DNA from: CBDDEC01 sp965198045
GTDB lineage: Bacteria; Chloroflexota; Dehalococcoidia; UBA2979
NCBI GenBank assembly: GCA_965198045.1
Contig: CBDAOL010000010.1
Span: forward strand, 124,001 to 188,000
Direction of reading: 5' to 3'
Length of the DNA stretch: 64,000 nt
Positions within the stretch are counted from its first letter, which is position 1. The number at the start of each line of letters is the position of its first letter. The position numbers were made by a program, and so were the translations under genes. This document shows positions 7,006-16,022 of this stretch, one piece after another. The notes under the pieces were generated by a model. It saw only the letters and a list, made by a program, of their open reading frames with translations. It made no database searches and was not told the origin of the DNA.

Positions 7006-9291
7006 ATGACGTCACCGGAGCCGTTTGGGGGCACGATCGGTCTCACGTTCAAGGACTCAGTGCCGTGGTGGCCGCCGCCGCCGGCCGCCGACGGCGAGAG
7101 CCCGAACGTGGTCGTCGTGCTCCTCGACGACACCGGATTCGCGCACTTCGGCTGCTACGGCTCCACGATCGAGACGCCCCACATCGACGCGCTCGCCGCG
7201 GGCGGGCTGCGCTACAGCAGCTTTCACACCACGGCGATCTGCTCGCCCAGCCGCGCGTCGTTGCTGACCGGGCGCAACCATCACTCGGTCGGTCTCAGCA
7301 CGGTCGCCAACTTCGACAGTGGCTACCCGAACACACGCGGCGCGCTGACGCACCACGCGACGACGCTCGCGGAGATCCTGCGCGACCAGGGCTTCACCAC
7401 CTACTGCGTCGGCAAGTGGCACCTGGTGCGCTCCGAGCAGGCTTCGGCCGCCGGGTCGTTCGAGAACTGGCCGCTGCAGCGCGGCTTCGATCGCTTCTAC
7501 GGCTTCCTCGGCGGCCAGACGCACCAGTACTACCCCGAGCTGACGTACGACAATCACCACGTCGACCCGCCCGCGCTCCCCGAGGACGGGTACCACGTGA
7601 GCGAGGACCTGGTCGATCACGCGATCGGCTTCGTGCGTGAGGGGAAGTCGATCCACCCGCGAAGACCGTTCTTCCTGTACCTCGCCTTCGGTGCGACGCA
7701 CTCCCCGCACCACGCGCCGCCTGAGTACGTCGACAAGTACCGAGGGCGCTTCGACGCCGGCTGGGACGCGGTGCGGCAGGAGTGGTACGAGCGGCAGTTG
7801 GAGTTGGGCATCATCCCGCCCGACACGGAGCTGGCGCCGCGCAACCCGGGCGTCGACGCCTGGGACGACATCCCGGAGGACGAGCAGCGGTACATGCTGC
7901 GGTTGCAGGAGGCGTTCGCTGGCTTCCTCGACCACACGGACGCTCAGATCGGCCGCCTGGTGCAGTTCCTCGAGGCCGCTGGCGAGCTGGACAACACGAT
8001 CTTCCTGCTGACGTCGGACAACGGCGCCTCGCCCGGCGGCGGCCCCACAGGCGGAGCCACGTTCGCGGGGCACGATCTCGCGGGCCACCTCGCGCGGCTC
8101 GACGAGATCGGTGGTCCCGAGAGCTCGCCCTCACTCCCGTGGGGCTGGTCGCAGGTGGGGAACACGCCGCTCAAGTGGTACAAGCAGAACACCTTCGGCG
8201 GCGGCATCCGCGACCCGCTGATCGCGCACTGGCCGGCGCGCATCCGGGAGCCCGGCACGATCCGGCACCAGTTCCACCACGTCAGCGACGTGGTGCCCAC
8301 GGTGCTCGAGCTGCTCCGGCTCGAGGCACCGAGCACGTACGCCGGCTACGACCAGATGCCGATCCACGGCACGAGTTTCGCGTACACCTTCGACGAAGCC
8401 GAGGGGCCCTCGCGCAAGCCGGCGCAGTACTTCGAGCTAGCCGGCGATCGCGGCATCTGGCGGGACGGCTGGAAGGCCGTCACCCACCACACCCGGGGCA
8501 CGCCCTACGCCGACGACGAGTGGGAGCTCTACCACCTGACCAAGGATTTCTCGGAGAGCCACAATCTCGCCGCGGAGCACCCCGAGCTGCTGCGCGGGCT
8601 GATCGACCTCTGGTGGGTCGAGGCGGGGCGCTATGGGGTGCTGCCGCTGGACGACCGCCGCACGGGCGGCCCCACCGGCTACATCGTGACCTCGCCGCGG
8701 CACGACTTCTACCCGAAGCGCCCCGGCGCCATTCAGACGGGACAGCACTACCGCTACTACCCACCGCTCGCGCAGATCCGGGCGCAGGCCGCTGCCCCGA
8801 TGAGCGGATCGCAGTGGACGCTCTCGGCCGACATCGAGCGAGCTGACGCCGGCGAGGAAGGCGTGCTGCTCGCCCGCGGACGTGGCTCCGGGCTCACGTT
8901 CTACGTCCAGGGCAACCACCTGCACTGCGAGATCAACCCCGGCGTGGAGCCCACCGTCGTTCGCTCCGCGGCGGCGCTGCCGATCGGCCGCACGACCGTC
9001 GCGGCGCGGCTTGAGGGCACGAAGCTCAACGCCCCGGGACGCCTCACGCTGCTCGTCGACGGCGCGGAGGTGGGCAGCGTCGAGCTTGATCGCGTCGACC
9101 GCCGCATCGGCGGTGCGCCCCTCGACGTCGGGCTCGACCGTCCCTCGGCCGTCTCGGCGAGCTACGAGGCGCCGTTCGCGTTCACCGGGACGATCCACGC
9201 GGTCGAGATCGCGGTCACGCCGTTTCCCGATCAGTCCGAGGAGGAGGAGGAGGCGCGCGCCCGCTACGAGCAGCAGTTGATCGAACAGTGA
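7006..9291 (+). CDS. Arylsulfatase (type I, formylglycine-dependent)
   Basis: A 761-residue sulfatase. Metal-binding DDTGFAHFGCYG lies near residues 41-52, and the maturation motif CSPSRASLLTGRN has Cys79 as the residue converted to formylglycine. YCVGKWHL supplies further active-site residues, and FLLTSDNGASPGGG gives the C-terminal Asp-Asn metal ligands. The last 150 residues form a beta-rich extension. The start follows cggggagcag. It would release sulfate from aryl or alkyl sulfate esters, and requires a formylglycine-generating enzyme that is not in this window. No signal peptide is evident, so it may be cytosolic. The long form resembles actinobacterial and Chloroflexota 'arylsulfatase A-like' proteins of 750-800 residues. 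Confidence 0.93.
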   Translation: MTSPEPFGGTIGLTFKDSVPWWPPPPAADGESPNVVVVLLDDTGFAHFGCYGSTIETPHIDALAAGGLRYSSFHTTAICSPSRASLLTGRNHHSVGLSTVANFDSGYPNTRGALTHHATTLAEILRDQGFTTYCVGKWHLVRSEQASAAGSFENWPLQRGFDRFYGFLGGQTHQYYPELTYDNHHVDPPALPEDGYHVSEDLVDHAIGFVREGKSIHPRRPFFLYLAFGATHSPHHAPPEYVDKYRGRFDAGWDAVRQEWYERQLELGIIPPDTELAPRNPGVDAWDDIPEDEQRYMLRLQEAFAGFLDHTDAQIGRLVQFLEAAGELDNTIFLLTSDNGASPGGGPTGGATFAGHDLAGHLARLDEIGGPESSPSLPWGWSQVGNTPLKWYKQNTFGGGIRDPLIAHWPARIREPGTIRHQFHHVSDVVPTVLELLRLEAPSTYAGYDQMPIHGTSFAYTFDEAEGPSRKPAQYFELAGDRGIWRDGWKAVTHHTRGTPYADDEWELYHLTKDFSESHNLAAEHPELLRGLIDLWWVEAGRYGVLPLDDRRTGGPTGYIVTSPRHDFYPKRPGAIQTGQHYRYYPPLAQIRAQAAAPMSGSQWTLSADIERADAGEEGVLLARGRGSGLTFYVQGNHLHCEINPGVEPTVVRSAAALPIGRTTVAARLEGTKLNAPGRLTLLVDGAEVGSVELDRVDRRIGGAPLDVGLDRPSAVSASYEAPFAFTGTIHAVEIAVTPFPDQSEEEEEARARYEQQLIEQ

Positions 9292-9339
9292 GCGGTCGCT
9301 CGCTGAGTGCAGGCGTACGATCCAGCGGAGGAACGAAGC

Positions 9340-9696
9340 ATGGCCACGCCGAGCACGACCCGCATCGAGGTCCGTGGGCAGCCGGTGCGCGGCGTCGAGG
9401 TCGATGCGCAGACGCGTTGCGTGCACTGGCACGGCCCGACCGACATCATCGCCCTGCGCATGAAGTGCTGCGGGCAGTGGTTTTCCTGCTTCGACTGCCA
9501 CGCGGCGCTGGCCGACCATGCACCCGCGGTGTGGCCGCTCGGCGAGCGTGACGCGGGCGCGGTGCTGTGCGGGGCGTGCGGGCAGGTGCTGAGCATCGAT
9601 GCGTACCTGGGGTGGGGCTCCCGGTGTCCGGGGTGCGCGGCCGCGTTCAATCCCGGCTGCGCGAACCATTACCACCTCTACTTCGCGCTCGGCTGA
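9340..9696 (+). CDS. CHY zinc finger protein
   Basis: A 118-residue protein starting MATPSTTRIEVRGQPVRGVE. It has the CHY-type pattern: CVHWHGPTDIIALRMKCCGQWFSCFDCH, then CGACGQVLSIDA, CPGCAAAFNPGCANHYHLYF. Cys/His pairs bind several zinc ions. Similar small bacterial proteins match yeast Hot13-like domains; their function is poorly defined. The ATG at 9340 is preferred over an upstream in-frame ATG at 9307 because a gcggaggaacg ribosome-binding site lies directly before it. It follows the arylsulfatase by 48 bp and could be cotranscribed. Confidence 0.85.
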   Translation: MATPSTTRIEVRGQPVRGVEVDAQTRCVHWHGPTDIIALRMKCCGQWFSCFDCHAALADHAPAVWPLGERDAGAVLCGACGQVLSIDAYLGWGSRCPGCAAAFNPGCANHYHLYFALG

Positions 9697-9799
9697 GTCT
9701 CGTCAGCCGCCTGCCGTGCGAGGCTCGCCTGGCGGCCGCGGGAGGCGAAGCGCGAGCGCGAATACACCGTTAGTAGGGCCACCCCTTCCTCGCAACCTG

Positions 9800-9816
9800 C
9801 ACCCCTACCCGGGGTG
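9800..9816. terminator. Hairpin after CHY gene
   Basis: Inverted repeat CACCCC-TACCC-GGGGTG about 100 bp after the CHY zinc finger stop, between it and the oppositely oriented Ldh relic. No T-run. Confidence 0.3.
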
Positions 9817-9854
9817 GCTTACGCGTGAGGATGTGGGGGGTGCACCCTCGCTCG

Positions 9855-10111
9855 CGCATCGCGTACGACCTTCATCTGAGGGGCCGGGTTGATGGAACCG
9901 TCCTTCAGGCCGGAGACGTAGGCGCGCATGATGTTGCTTACGCCGTGCGAGTCGATGCCACGGTCGTCGGCGTAGACCAGGCAGTCGACGGAGCGCTGGG
10001 CGTCGTCGGGGGGCATACCGAGCGCCTGGAAGATGTCGTTGACCGTCTGGCGCATGCGGCGGAATCGACGCGCACGGCGACATCGTCGGAGATGCGGAAC
10101 TGCTTGAGCAT
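9855..10111 (-). pseudogene. Ldh family (malate/L-lactate/ureidoglycolate dehydrogenase) N-terminal relic
   Basis: The minus-strand start ATG at 10111 gives MLKQFRISDDVAVRVDS. After a frameshift near 10060 the family signature continues MRQTVNDIFQALGMPPDDAQ, CLVYADDRGIDSHGVSNIMR and AYVSGLKDGSINPAPQMKVV. ADxRGIDSHGVSN is the conserved substrate/NAD region of the type-2 malate/lactate dehydrogenase family. Only about 80 of roughly 340 residues remain. Confidence 0.75.
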
Positions 10112-10233
10112 GGCTGGCTCCCTTGCTGCGACCGATCTTGGCGAATCGCCCGAGCGGGAATATAACGCGGCTTCGCTTTGCGCTCTGTGGGGCCTCAGAC
10201 CGAGTACCATCGCCCATGACGAAGGAGTGATCG

Positions 10234-11475
10234 ATGAGCGCACCTGTCTACGTCCTCGGCGGTTATCAGACCGACTTCGCACGGAACTGGACCAAGGAAG
10301 GCAAGGATTTCGCGGACGCGTTCGGCGAGACGGTGAGCGGAACGCTCGAGGCGACGTCGCTCGACGCGGCCGACATCGATGTCGCGCACGTCGGAAACTT
10401 CGCGGCCGAGCTTTACTGCAATCAGGGCCACCTCGGTGGCTTCTTCGCGGAGCTGGATCCGGCGTTCGCCGGAGTCCCAGCGTCGAGGCACGAGGCGGCC
10501 TGCGCCTCCGGCAGTATCTCGTTGTTGATGGCCTCGGCCGAGATCGAGGCGGGACGCTACGACGCCGCACTGATTCTGGGCGTGGAGCAGATGAAGACGG
10601 TCGACCCGGCCACGGGCGGAGACTACCTGGGCACGGCGGCGTGGTACGAGCGCGAGGCAAAGGAGATCGAGTTCCCCTTCCCCAAGCTCTTCGCGGGCCT
10701 TGGCGACGTCTACGAAGAGCGCTTCGGACTGAAGCAGGAGCACCTCACCCGGATCGCCGAGATCAACTACACCAACGCGCGGCGCAACCCCCATGCGCAG
10801 ACTCGTGGCTGGTTCGAGGAGGACGTTGCCACGCAGATCTGTGAAGGCAAGTACGACCGCAACGTTGCGGGGCGGCTGCGCGTGCGCGACTGCTCCCAGA
10901 TCACGGACGGAGCGGTTGGGCTCGTGCTGGCCTCAGCCGACTTCGCGCAGCGCTACGCCGAGCAGCGCGGCCTCGAGAGCGACGATATTCCGCAGATCCT
11001 GGGCTGGGGTCACACGACGGCCGCTATTCGCTTCGAGACGAAGATCGAAGCCGCGGCAGGCGACGACTACGTGCTTCCACACACGCGGCGCGCGATCACG
11101 GACGCGCTGAGCCGGGCGGATCTCGACGACATCTGGGCCGTCGACGGCGTGGAGACACACGACTGCTTCACGACCTCGCAGTACATGGCGATCGACCACT
11201 TCGGGCTGACTCCGCCTGGGCAGTCCTGGCAGGCGATCGAGGAGGGCGTGATCGAGTTCGACGGGCAGCTCCCCTTTAACGCGAGCGGCGGTCTGATCGG
11301 CGCGGGGCACCCGGTGGGCGCGACCGGTGTGCGCCAGGTGCTCGACGCGCACCGCCAGGTGAGCGGGACAGCGGGCGACTACCAGATCGAAGGAGCAACC
11401 AAGATCGCCACGCTAAACATCGGAGGATCGGCCACGACCAGCGTCGCCACCGTGATTGGGCGGCCAGGCTCGTAG
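10234..11475 (+). CDS. Thiolase family protein (acetyl-CoA acetyltransferase/SCP2-type)
   Basis: A 413-residue thiolase. The nucleophile Cys90 lies in SRHEAACASGSISLLMA, the catalytic His in SGGLIGAGHPVGATGVRQ. The second active-site cysteine region reads NIGGSATTSV instead of CxGGG, as in SCP2/non-canonical thiolases, so condensation or cleavage chemistry may be restricted. A good AAGGAG lies before the ATG. It would act on acyl-CoA chain ends in beta-oxidation or the reverse reaction. There is no adjacent OB-fold (DUF35) partner, which often accompanies this thiolase type. Confidence 0.88.
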   Translation: MSAPVYVLGGYQTDFARNWTKEGKDFADAFGETVSGTLEATSLDAADIDVAHVGNFAAELYCNQGHLGGFFAELDPAFAGVPASRHEAACASGSISLLMASAEIEAGRYDAALILGVEQMKTVDPATGGDYLGTAAWYEREAKEIEFPFPKLFAGLGDVYEERFGLKQEHLTRIAEINYTNARRNPHAQTRGWFEEDVATQICEGKYDRNVAGRLRVRDCSQITDGAVGLVLASADFAQRYAEQRGLESDDIPQILGWGHTTAAIRFETKIEAAAGDDYVLPHTRRAITDALSRADLDDIWAVDGVETHDCFTTSQYMAIDHFGLTPPGQSWQAIEEGVIEFDGQLPFNASGGLIGAGHPVGATGVRQVLDAHRQVSGTAGDYQIEGATKIATLNIGGSATTSVATVIGRPGS

Positions 11476-11584
11476 GACGCGGCCACCGTGCCGACACCGC
11501 CGATCGCGCACTTTGGCACCACGCTGGTCGAGGCGGCACCGGATGAAGGCGTCGACCCGGCGTCGATGCCGTTCTCGGCTCGCC

Positions 11585-11792
11585 ACCCTGATCGCTTGAG
11601 GGGATCGCATCGGCTCAGCGGACAGTGGGCCGGGGGCAGGACCAGGCTGGTTAAGCGGTCTTGAAGCGTCGCGTCGCACTTCCCGACATCACTCACCCGG
11701 TTCATCCGCGCCGCAGTGGGCGGTGTGTTCCCCCATCGTGCGCGGTTTCGCGCCGAGATCGTGATCGTGTGGTGTCTCTGTCGCCGAGGTAG
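11585..11792. repeat. Long dispersed repeat, copy 1
   Basis: About 208 bp here match 34650-34853 with scattered substitutions, from accctgatcgcttgagggga through a gcggacagtgggccggggg core to tctgtcgccgaggtag. Flanks differ on both sides. On the minus strand both copies encode a similar peptide end (second copy: TAAQMNWVGDLWKCDAALLD). It is probably the end of a mobile or repeatedly recombined segment. Confidence 0.75.
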
Positions 11793-11801
11793 ATCGGTCA
11801 G

Positions 11802-11927
11802 CTAGCCGTCCCAGCGCACCGCGCACGACCGCACCGGCTCGTCGAAGCCCTTCAGCTCCACCTCGCCGCGGTCCTCGAACTCGAAGTCCTTGCCCGCCAC
11901 CACCTGCCGCACGACGCGAGACGAGGA
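11802..11927 (-). pseudogene. Adenylate/guanylate cyclase C-terminal relic
   Basis: The minus strand ends SSRVVRQVVAGKDFEFEDRG, EVELKGFDEPVRSCAVRWDG stop. The (A)GKxFxFEDRGExxLKGFDEPVR motif is the conserved C-terminus of class III cyclases, often fused to alpha/beta-hydrolase or AAA domains. Upstream similarity is lost at an IS-end-like sequence near 11993. Confidence 0.7.
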
Positions 11928-11990
11928 TGCCGCCAGTGTTCCGCCTCGGACCGCGGCCACTTCGCGACTACCACAGAACGCCAACGGGGG

Positions 11991-12012
11991 CTGTGGGGCA
12001 CGAAAATGCCAT
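11991..12012. mobile_element. Isolated IS-end-like sequence
   Basis: gctgtggggcacgaaaatg matches the terminal repeats of the dead transposon at 16022-17163 (left tgtggggcacagaaac, right end reverse complement tgtggggcacgaaaac). No transposase is attached here. Sequence to its right, to 12183, contains no recognised gene. Confidence 0.4.
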
Positions 12013-12183
12013 CCGCCTCAAGCCGGCCTACTTCTGGCGCGCCGGGTTCGAGGTCGTGTAACGGATGCAGCGGGGTCGCGACGACCACAAGCACATCTTC
12101 ATCGACGAGCTTCGGCCCTACGTGGAGCGTGGACCGGAGCTGGTGATCTCTCACCACTTCTCGCGGCAGGGCTCGCATGCCGA

Positions 12184-12351
12184 GTAGCTCGCGCTGATGG
12201 CTGACCGTCTCCGGGTCTCGGAAGGGCAGACGATCTACAACTGGGAGAGCGGTAATACAAAGCCCGGTGCGACAGCGTTGGCCGGGTGGGCGACGGCGCG
12301 CGGGATCGGGAAACGGGAGGCGCTCAGGCGGTTGGCGTTGCGGGAGGGGTG
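12184..12351 (+). pseudogene. Helix-turn-helix (XRE-like) relic
   Basis: The plus frame reads LMADRLRVSEGQTIYNWESG then TKPGATALAGWATARGIGKR and ends in TGA at 12349-12351. SxxTIYNWExGxxxP is the recognition helix region of Cro/C1-type DNA-binding domains. The first helix is missing, so it is a relic. Confidence 0.5.
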
Positions 12352-12434
12352 ACCGCACCCACGAAGCCGACCAGGATGCGGCCGCGAGTGAGCCGGTATA
12401 CGGTGACGTGGAAGAGGAGGAAGAAGCGGACCCG

Positions 12435-14855
12435 CTACTGCAGCACGCTCGCCGCGGCGAGCTCGGCGACGCGCTCGGCATCGTAGCCAAGGATTTCCGT
12501 GAGCACCTCGAAATTGTCGCGCCCGAAGCTGGGGGCGGCACGTTCGATCTGGGCCGGCGTGCGGCTCAGCTTGAAGCGCGAACCCTCCACGATCGTTTCG
12601 CCGATCACATCGTGCTCGAGTGTCACGAAGTGGCCGCGATGCAGTAGCTGGGGGTCGACGACCGACTCGCTGCTGTTCTGCACGGCATGGGCTGCCACGC
12701 CCTGCGCCTGCAGCTCGTGCTCCACGTCGAACATGTCGCGCCCGCTGGTCCACGCCGAGATCGCGGCGTCGATCGCCTCGAGGTTTGCGAGGCGCGACGC
12801 GAGATCAGAGTGCACCTCGCCGAGCTGCGGCCGACCGATGACCGTCGCAAGTGCCTGCCACTGCTCCTCGGTGGGCGTCGCGATGGCGACCCAGCGATCC
12901 TCGCCGGCCGCCGGATAGACCGCGTGCGGCGCGACGTGCGGATCAAAGTTGCCCACCCGCTCGAACTCGTGGCCGTTGACCGAATAATCGAGAATCGCAG
13001 GCGCCAGGAAGTGGATACACGCCTCCGCCTGCGAGAAGTCGATGTACTGCCCCTCGCCCGTGCGGTCGCGATGCTCGAGGGCGGCCAGCAGCGTGGCGAG
13101 GGTGAAGCGCGGCGCGACGTAGTCGCTGTACGCAGCGACCACTGCCGGATCACGGTCGCCCCAGCCCACGATGCTGTTGAACCCGGCAGCCGCCGCGCCC
13201 ATCGTGCCGAACCCGGCGATGCCCGAGTGGGGGCCGCTCTGGCCGAAGAGCGAGCTGCTGAGCATGATGATGCCCGGATTCACCTCGCGCAGACGCTCGT
13301 AGCTCAGCCCCCAGTCGCGCATCGCCTTCGGTGAGAACGCCTCGGTGACGACATCGGCCCAGCGCACCAGGTCGAGAATCACCTCGTGGCCAGCTGCACT
13401 CGAGATGTCGAGTGTCATCCCGAGCTTGCCGGTGTTCATGTTCTGGTAGAGTGCGGAGTGCTCGGGCCCGGCGGCGCCGCCGTTCCAGGGTCCGACGCCG
13501 CGCGCGGTATCGACTCGCGTGGTCGACTCGATCTTGAGGATGGTCGCGCCGTAGTCGGCCATCACCCGTGTCGCGGCGGGGCCTGCCATCACCCACATCA
13601 GGTCGAGCACCTTGACGTCGCTCAGCGGCCGGCCGTCGCCAGCGTCCAGCCGCTCGACCTCGCTCGTCCGCCCGAGGATCGCCTCGAGGTCATCGTCGTG
13701 CGCGCCGACAGCCGGCGCCGGCCCGCCCTGCTCGATCGGCGTGCCGACGAGGTGGGCGAAGGGGCCGGGGTAGCGACCAGCGACCGGCCAGTCCGCCCCT
13801 TCGCGCCAGTAGTCGCGGTCCGCGAACTGCGGCGAATCGTGCAGGTCGCCGATCGACGATGCCGGGACGATCAGCAGTCGTTTCTCCATCGCGACGGCGA
13901 GCAGCTCTGCCTTCGTCTTCGTCTGGAAGAACGCCGCGAGCACGCCGAGCACGCGAAGGTACTCCTCGATCGGCTCCTCGCCGCTCGCCAGGAGACCCCG
14001 GTAGCCGATCCAGTCCTTGTCCCGGGTCTCCTCGTCGCAGCCGCCCTCCTCGCACACCCACTCCATCAGCCGCCGAGAGAACGGTCCGATCGCCGCGCCG
14101 AAGGCGAACGTGACGGAAGCGTAGCCGTCGGCGGCCTGCCAGATCAGCGGCGACGGGAGCCCGCTCATCTTCACGCCGCCCGTGAAGCGGGCGGGATCGA
14201 TGTCGCCCACCGCCGCGGCGAGGATGTAGGACTGCGTCGCCTGCGCCAGCGCGGCCTGCGCGGATACGTCGACGTGCTGTCCGAGGCCAGAGCGTTTCCG
14301 CTCGCGGAGCGCGATCAGCACGGCCTGGGCTGCCTCGGCGCCGGCGTGCAGCCGCGCCTGCGGGATCGCCAGGCGAAGCGGCGCTCGGTCGTCGTCGCCG
14401 GTGATCGACATCTCGCCCGCGGCTGCCGCGATCGTGAGGTCGGTGGCCGCGTACCCCGCCTTCGGGCCGTCCTGGCCGAACGCCGTGACCGAGACGTAGA
14501 CGAGCGCTGGATTGAGTGCCGTGAGATCGTCGAAGCCGAGGCCCCGAGCGGCCATCACGCCGGGTGTCGTCGACTCGATCAGCACATCCGCGGTGGTGGC
14601 CAGCTGGCGCAGCCGCTGCCGGCCCGCGTCGGCCTCGAGGTCAGCCGTCACCGAGCGCTTATTGCGCGCCCACGCGGCCCACGGCAGCGACCGATCTGGG
14701 GCGGGCTCGTTGCCGGCAAAGGGGCCTCGCTGGCGGGCGGCGTTGCCCTGCGGCGGTTCCACGGCAATCACGTCGGCGCCGAGGTCGGCGAGGATCATCC
14801 CGGCGATCATGCTCTCGTCGTCGGTCAAGTCGAGTACGCGGTAGTGCTGCAGCAT
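12435..14855 (-). CDS. CaiB/BaiF (family III) CoA-transferase, fused double-domain
   Basis: An 806-residue protein containing two consecutive family III CoA-transferase units. The first starts MLQHYRVLDLTDDESMIAGM with ADLGADVIAVEPPQGNAARQ and ARNKRSVTADLEADAG (CoA-binding). The second starts near residue 405 with LSDVKVLDLMWVMAGPAATR, KIESTTRVDTARG, MNTGKLGMTLDISSAAG and SSLFGQSGPHSG. In bacteria two subunits normally interlock; tandem fusion gives a pseudo-dimer. It would move CoA between carboxylic acids such as succinate, carnitine or aromatic acids. Neighbours (thiolase, acyl-CoA dehydrogenase) fit acid activation and oxidation. Specificity is unknown. Confidence 0.92.
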   Translation of the reverse strand: MLQHYRVLDLTDDESMIAGMILADLGADVIAVEPPQGNAARQRGPFAGNEPAPDRSLPWAAWARNKRSVTADLEADAGRQRLRQLATTADVLIESTTPGVMAARGLGFDDLTALNPALVYVSVTAFGQDGPKAGYAATDLTIAAAAGEMSITGDDDRAPLRLAIPQARLHAGAEAAQAVLIALRERKRSGLGQHVDVSAQAALAQATQSYILAAAVGDIDPARFTGGVKMSGLPSPLIWQAADGYASVTFAFGAAIGPFSRRLMEWVCEEGGCDEETRDKDWIGYRGLLASGEEPIEEYLRVLGVLAAFFQTKTKAELLAVAMEKRLLIVPASSIGDLHDSPQFADRDYWREGADWPVAGRYPGPFAHLVGTPIEQGGPAPAVGAHDDDLEAILGRTSEVERLDAGDGRPLSDVKVLDLMWVMAGPAATRVMADYGATILKIESTTRVDTARGVGPWNGGAAGPEHSALYQNMNTGKLGMTLDISSAAGHEVILDLVRWADVVTEAFSPKAMRDWGLSYERLREVNPGIIMLSSSLFGQSGPHSGIAGFGTMGAAAAGFNSIVGWGDRDPAVVAAYSDYVAPRFTLATLLAALEHRDRTGEGQYIDFSQAEACIHFLAPAILDYSVNGHEFERVGNFDPHVAPHAVYPAAGEDRWVAIATPTEEQWQALATVIGRPQLGEVHSDLASRLANLEAIDAAISAWTSGRDMFDVEHELQAQGVAAHAVQNSSESVVDPQLLHRGHFVTLEHDVIGETIVEGSRFKLSRTPAQIERAAPSFGRDNFEVLTEILGYDAERVAELAAASVLQ

Positions 14856-15043
14856 CAGTGTGGGCTCCGCTCTCGCCCCACGATTCGCGCTAACGACCGG
14901 GCTCGGCCGAGACGATAGACAACAAACGTGGTGGTGAACAACCCGCTAGTCGTGAGCGCGTCTGGCTAGTCGTAGGGTGGGGCAGGATTCTATCCGGCCA
15001 GCGTGGCCGTTTCTCGTGCGTTTGAAGGGCGTCCCATGGTCCT

Positions 15044-15073
15044 GATGATCAACGGACTCATAAGCCGTCGGTC
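15044..15073 (+). repeat. 30-bp direct repeat with tRNA-Met anticodon region, left copy
   Basis: Thirty bases from gatgatcaacggactcataa to gccgtcggtc are identical to 18885-18914. The core acgga-ctcataa-gccgt looks like the anticodon arm of a CAT-anticodon tRNA. Here the T arm and acceptor do not follow, whereas in the right copy they do. This is the arrangement expected for an attachment-site pair. Confidence 0.7.
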
Positions 15074-15240
15074 ATCGTCCGGAAGAGTCAGAGCTAAGGA
15101 CGGCGCGCCACTCAGAGCGAGCTGAACAGCATCAGCAGCCCGCTGCCCGTTGCTCGACGACCGTGCTCTCGGCTGCTGCGCGCTTGCGTTTCGACTCACC
15201 GATGGGGCGCGCGACAGGCTACGGCCGGCGTGCCTAATTG

Positions 15241-15302
15241 GACGCCGAACCCACTTTGTGGAGCTGGTTTCGACGCCGAACCCACTTTGTGGAGCTGGTT
15301 TC
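15241..15302 (+). repeat. 31-bp tandem duplication
   Basis: Two exact adjacent copies of a 31-bp unit beginning gacgccgaacccactttgtg. It may be a slippage product or a transposon-end fragment. No gene is disrupted. Confidence 0.85.
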
Positions 15303-15616
15303 AGGGTCTCGTCAAAGAGCCTGTGGACGTCCATCAGATGTCCAGCGTCTTCAATGGTGCCCATTTGCTCAGAATAGAGCTGGCCGCGCTCCTTGATTTC
15401 GATTTGGCCCGCAGCGAGGAGATGGCCCTTAGAGAGCGCACGCCTTACAGCCTGGCGGAGCTGAGCGCAGGCAAACAAGCTGAACTTGGGCCGTATCGTT
15501 GCCTTGCACGATGAACTCTCTCGAACTCCGGATCCCCAACCTTGATGTCCTGCGCACCGAGCCGTCGCCTCAGTCGACTCCCCGCTCACGCGAACCTGTA
15601 ATGTCCGCCCGCGCCG

Positions 15617-15850
15617 ATGAGCCCGGAGTCGAGGCGGATTGTGGACAGGTACCTCCAGCGGAGGATTCACCGACGCCGTTTGTTCCGGTACGCGGGAGCC
15701 GCTGCGGTGGCAGGCGGGATACGCGCTCTGCTGCCTGGCGAGGCGAGCGCCCTGCCGGCGCCCGCGACGGTGACGATTTGCTTCCTTGACCCGGAGTGGG
15801 GCGCTGGGAACCCCGGGTGCCCACCCGTCGAGGCCGACCCGTTGGCTACT
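15617..15850 (+). pseudogene. Possible Tat-signal protein N-terminus
   Basis: The frame gives MSPESRRIVDRYLQRRIHRR, then RLFRYAGAAAVAGGIRALLP and ASALPAPATVTICFLDPEWG. A basic RRLF motif precedes an alanine-rich hydrophobic stretch and an AxA-like cleavage region, resembling a twin-arginine signal peptide. The reading is lost near 15850 where the hydrolase fragment takes over in another frame. No mature-domain family is recognised. Confidence 0.3.
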
Positions 15851-16022
15851 GGACGATGGGCGGCGGGACGCGGCTCATCATTTTGCCGCTCTATCCGTTC
15901 ATGAACTGCGAGCTCTCGAGGGAGAGCGACGGCTTCCGTCACTGGATCGGTCGCCTGTCCGCGAAGCACGCCGTGACGTGCTTCGACTTCCGCGGGGTCG
16001 GTGCGTCCGAGGCCAAAGCGGT
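15840..16022 (+). pseudogene. Alpha/beta-hydrolase N-terminal fragment
   Basis: The frame VGYWTMGGGTRLIILPLYPF through GFRHWIGRLSAKHAVTCFDF to RGVGASEAK matches the first strands of the alpha/beta-hydrolase fold (LxILP..., FDxRGxGxS) in the style of hydrolase-adenylate cyclase fusion proteins. It is cut by the transposon end at 16022 before the nucleophile elbow. Confidence 0.55.

Larger units (their letters stand above)
14856..15616. other. Long non-coding or unassigned interval
   Basis: It holds the 30-bp tRNA-like repeat at 15044-15073 and the 31-bp tandem duplication at 15241-15302. A long minus-strand frame crosses most of the interval, but its composition is uneven and no family is recognised. 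Confidence 0.4.

Noticed and set aside
15044..15073. Complete tRNA-Met gene
   Set aside because: Only the anticodon arm region is present here and only the 3' half at 18885; the D arm and 5' acceptor strand are missing at both places.
15241..15302. 31-bp direct repeat as a CRISPR repeat pair
   Set aside because: The copies are directly adjacent with no spacer and occur only twice; a tandem duplication is simpler. No CRISPR array was seen anywhere in the window.
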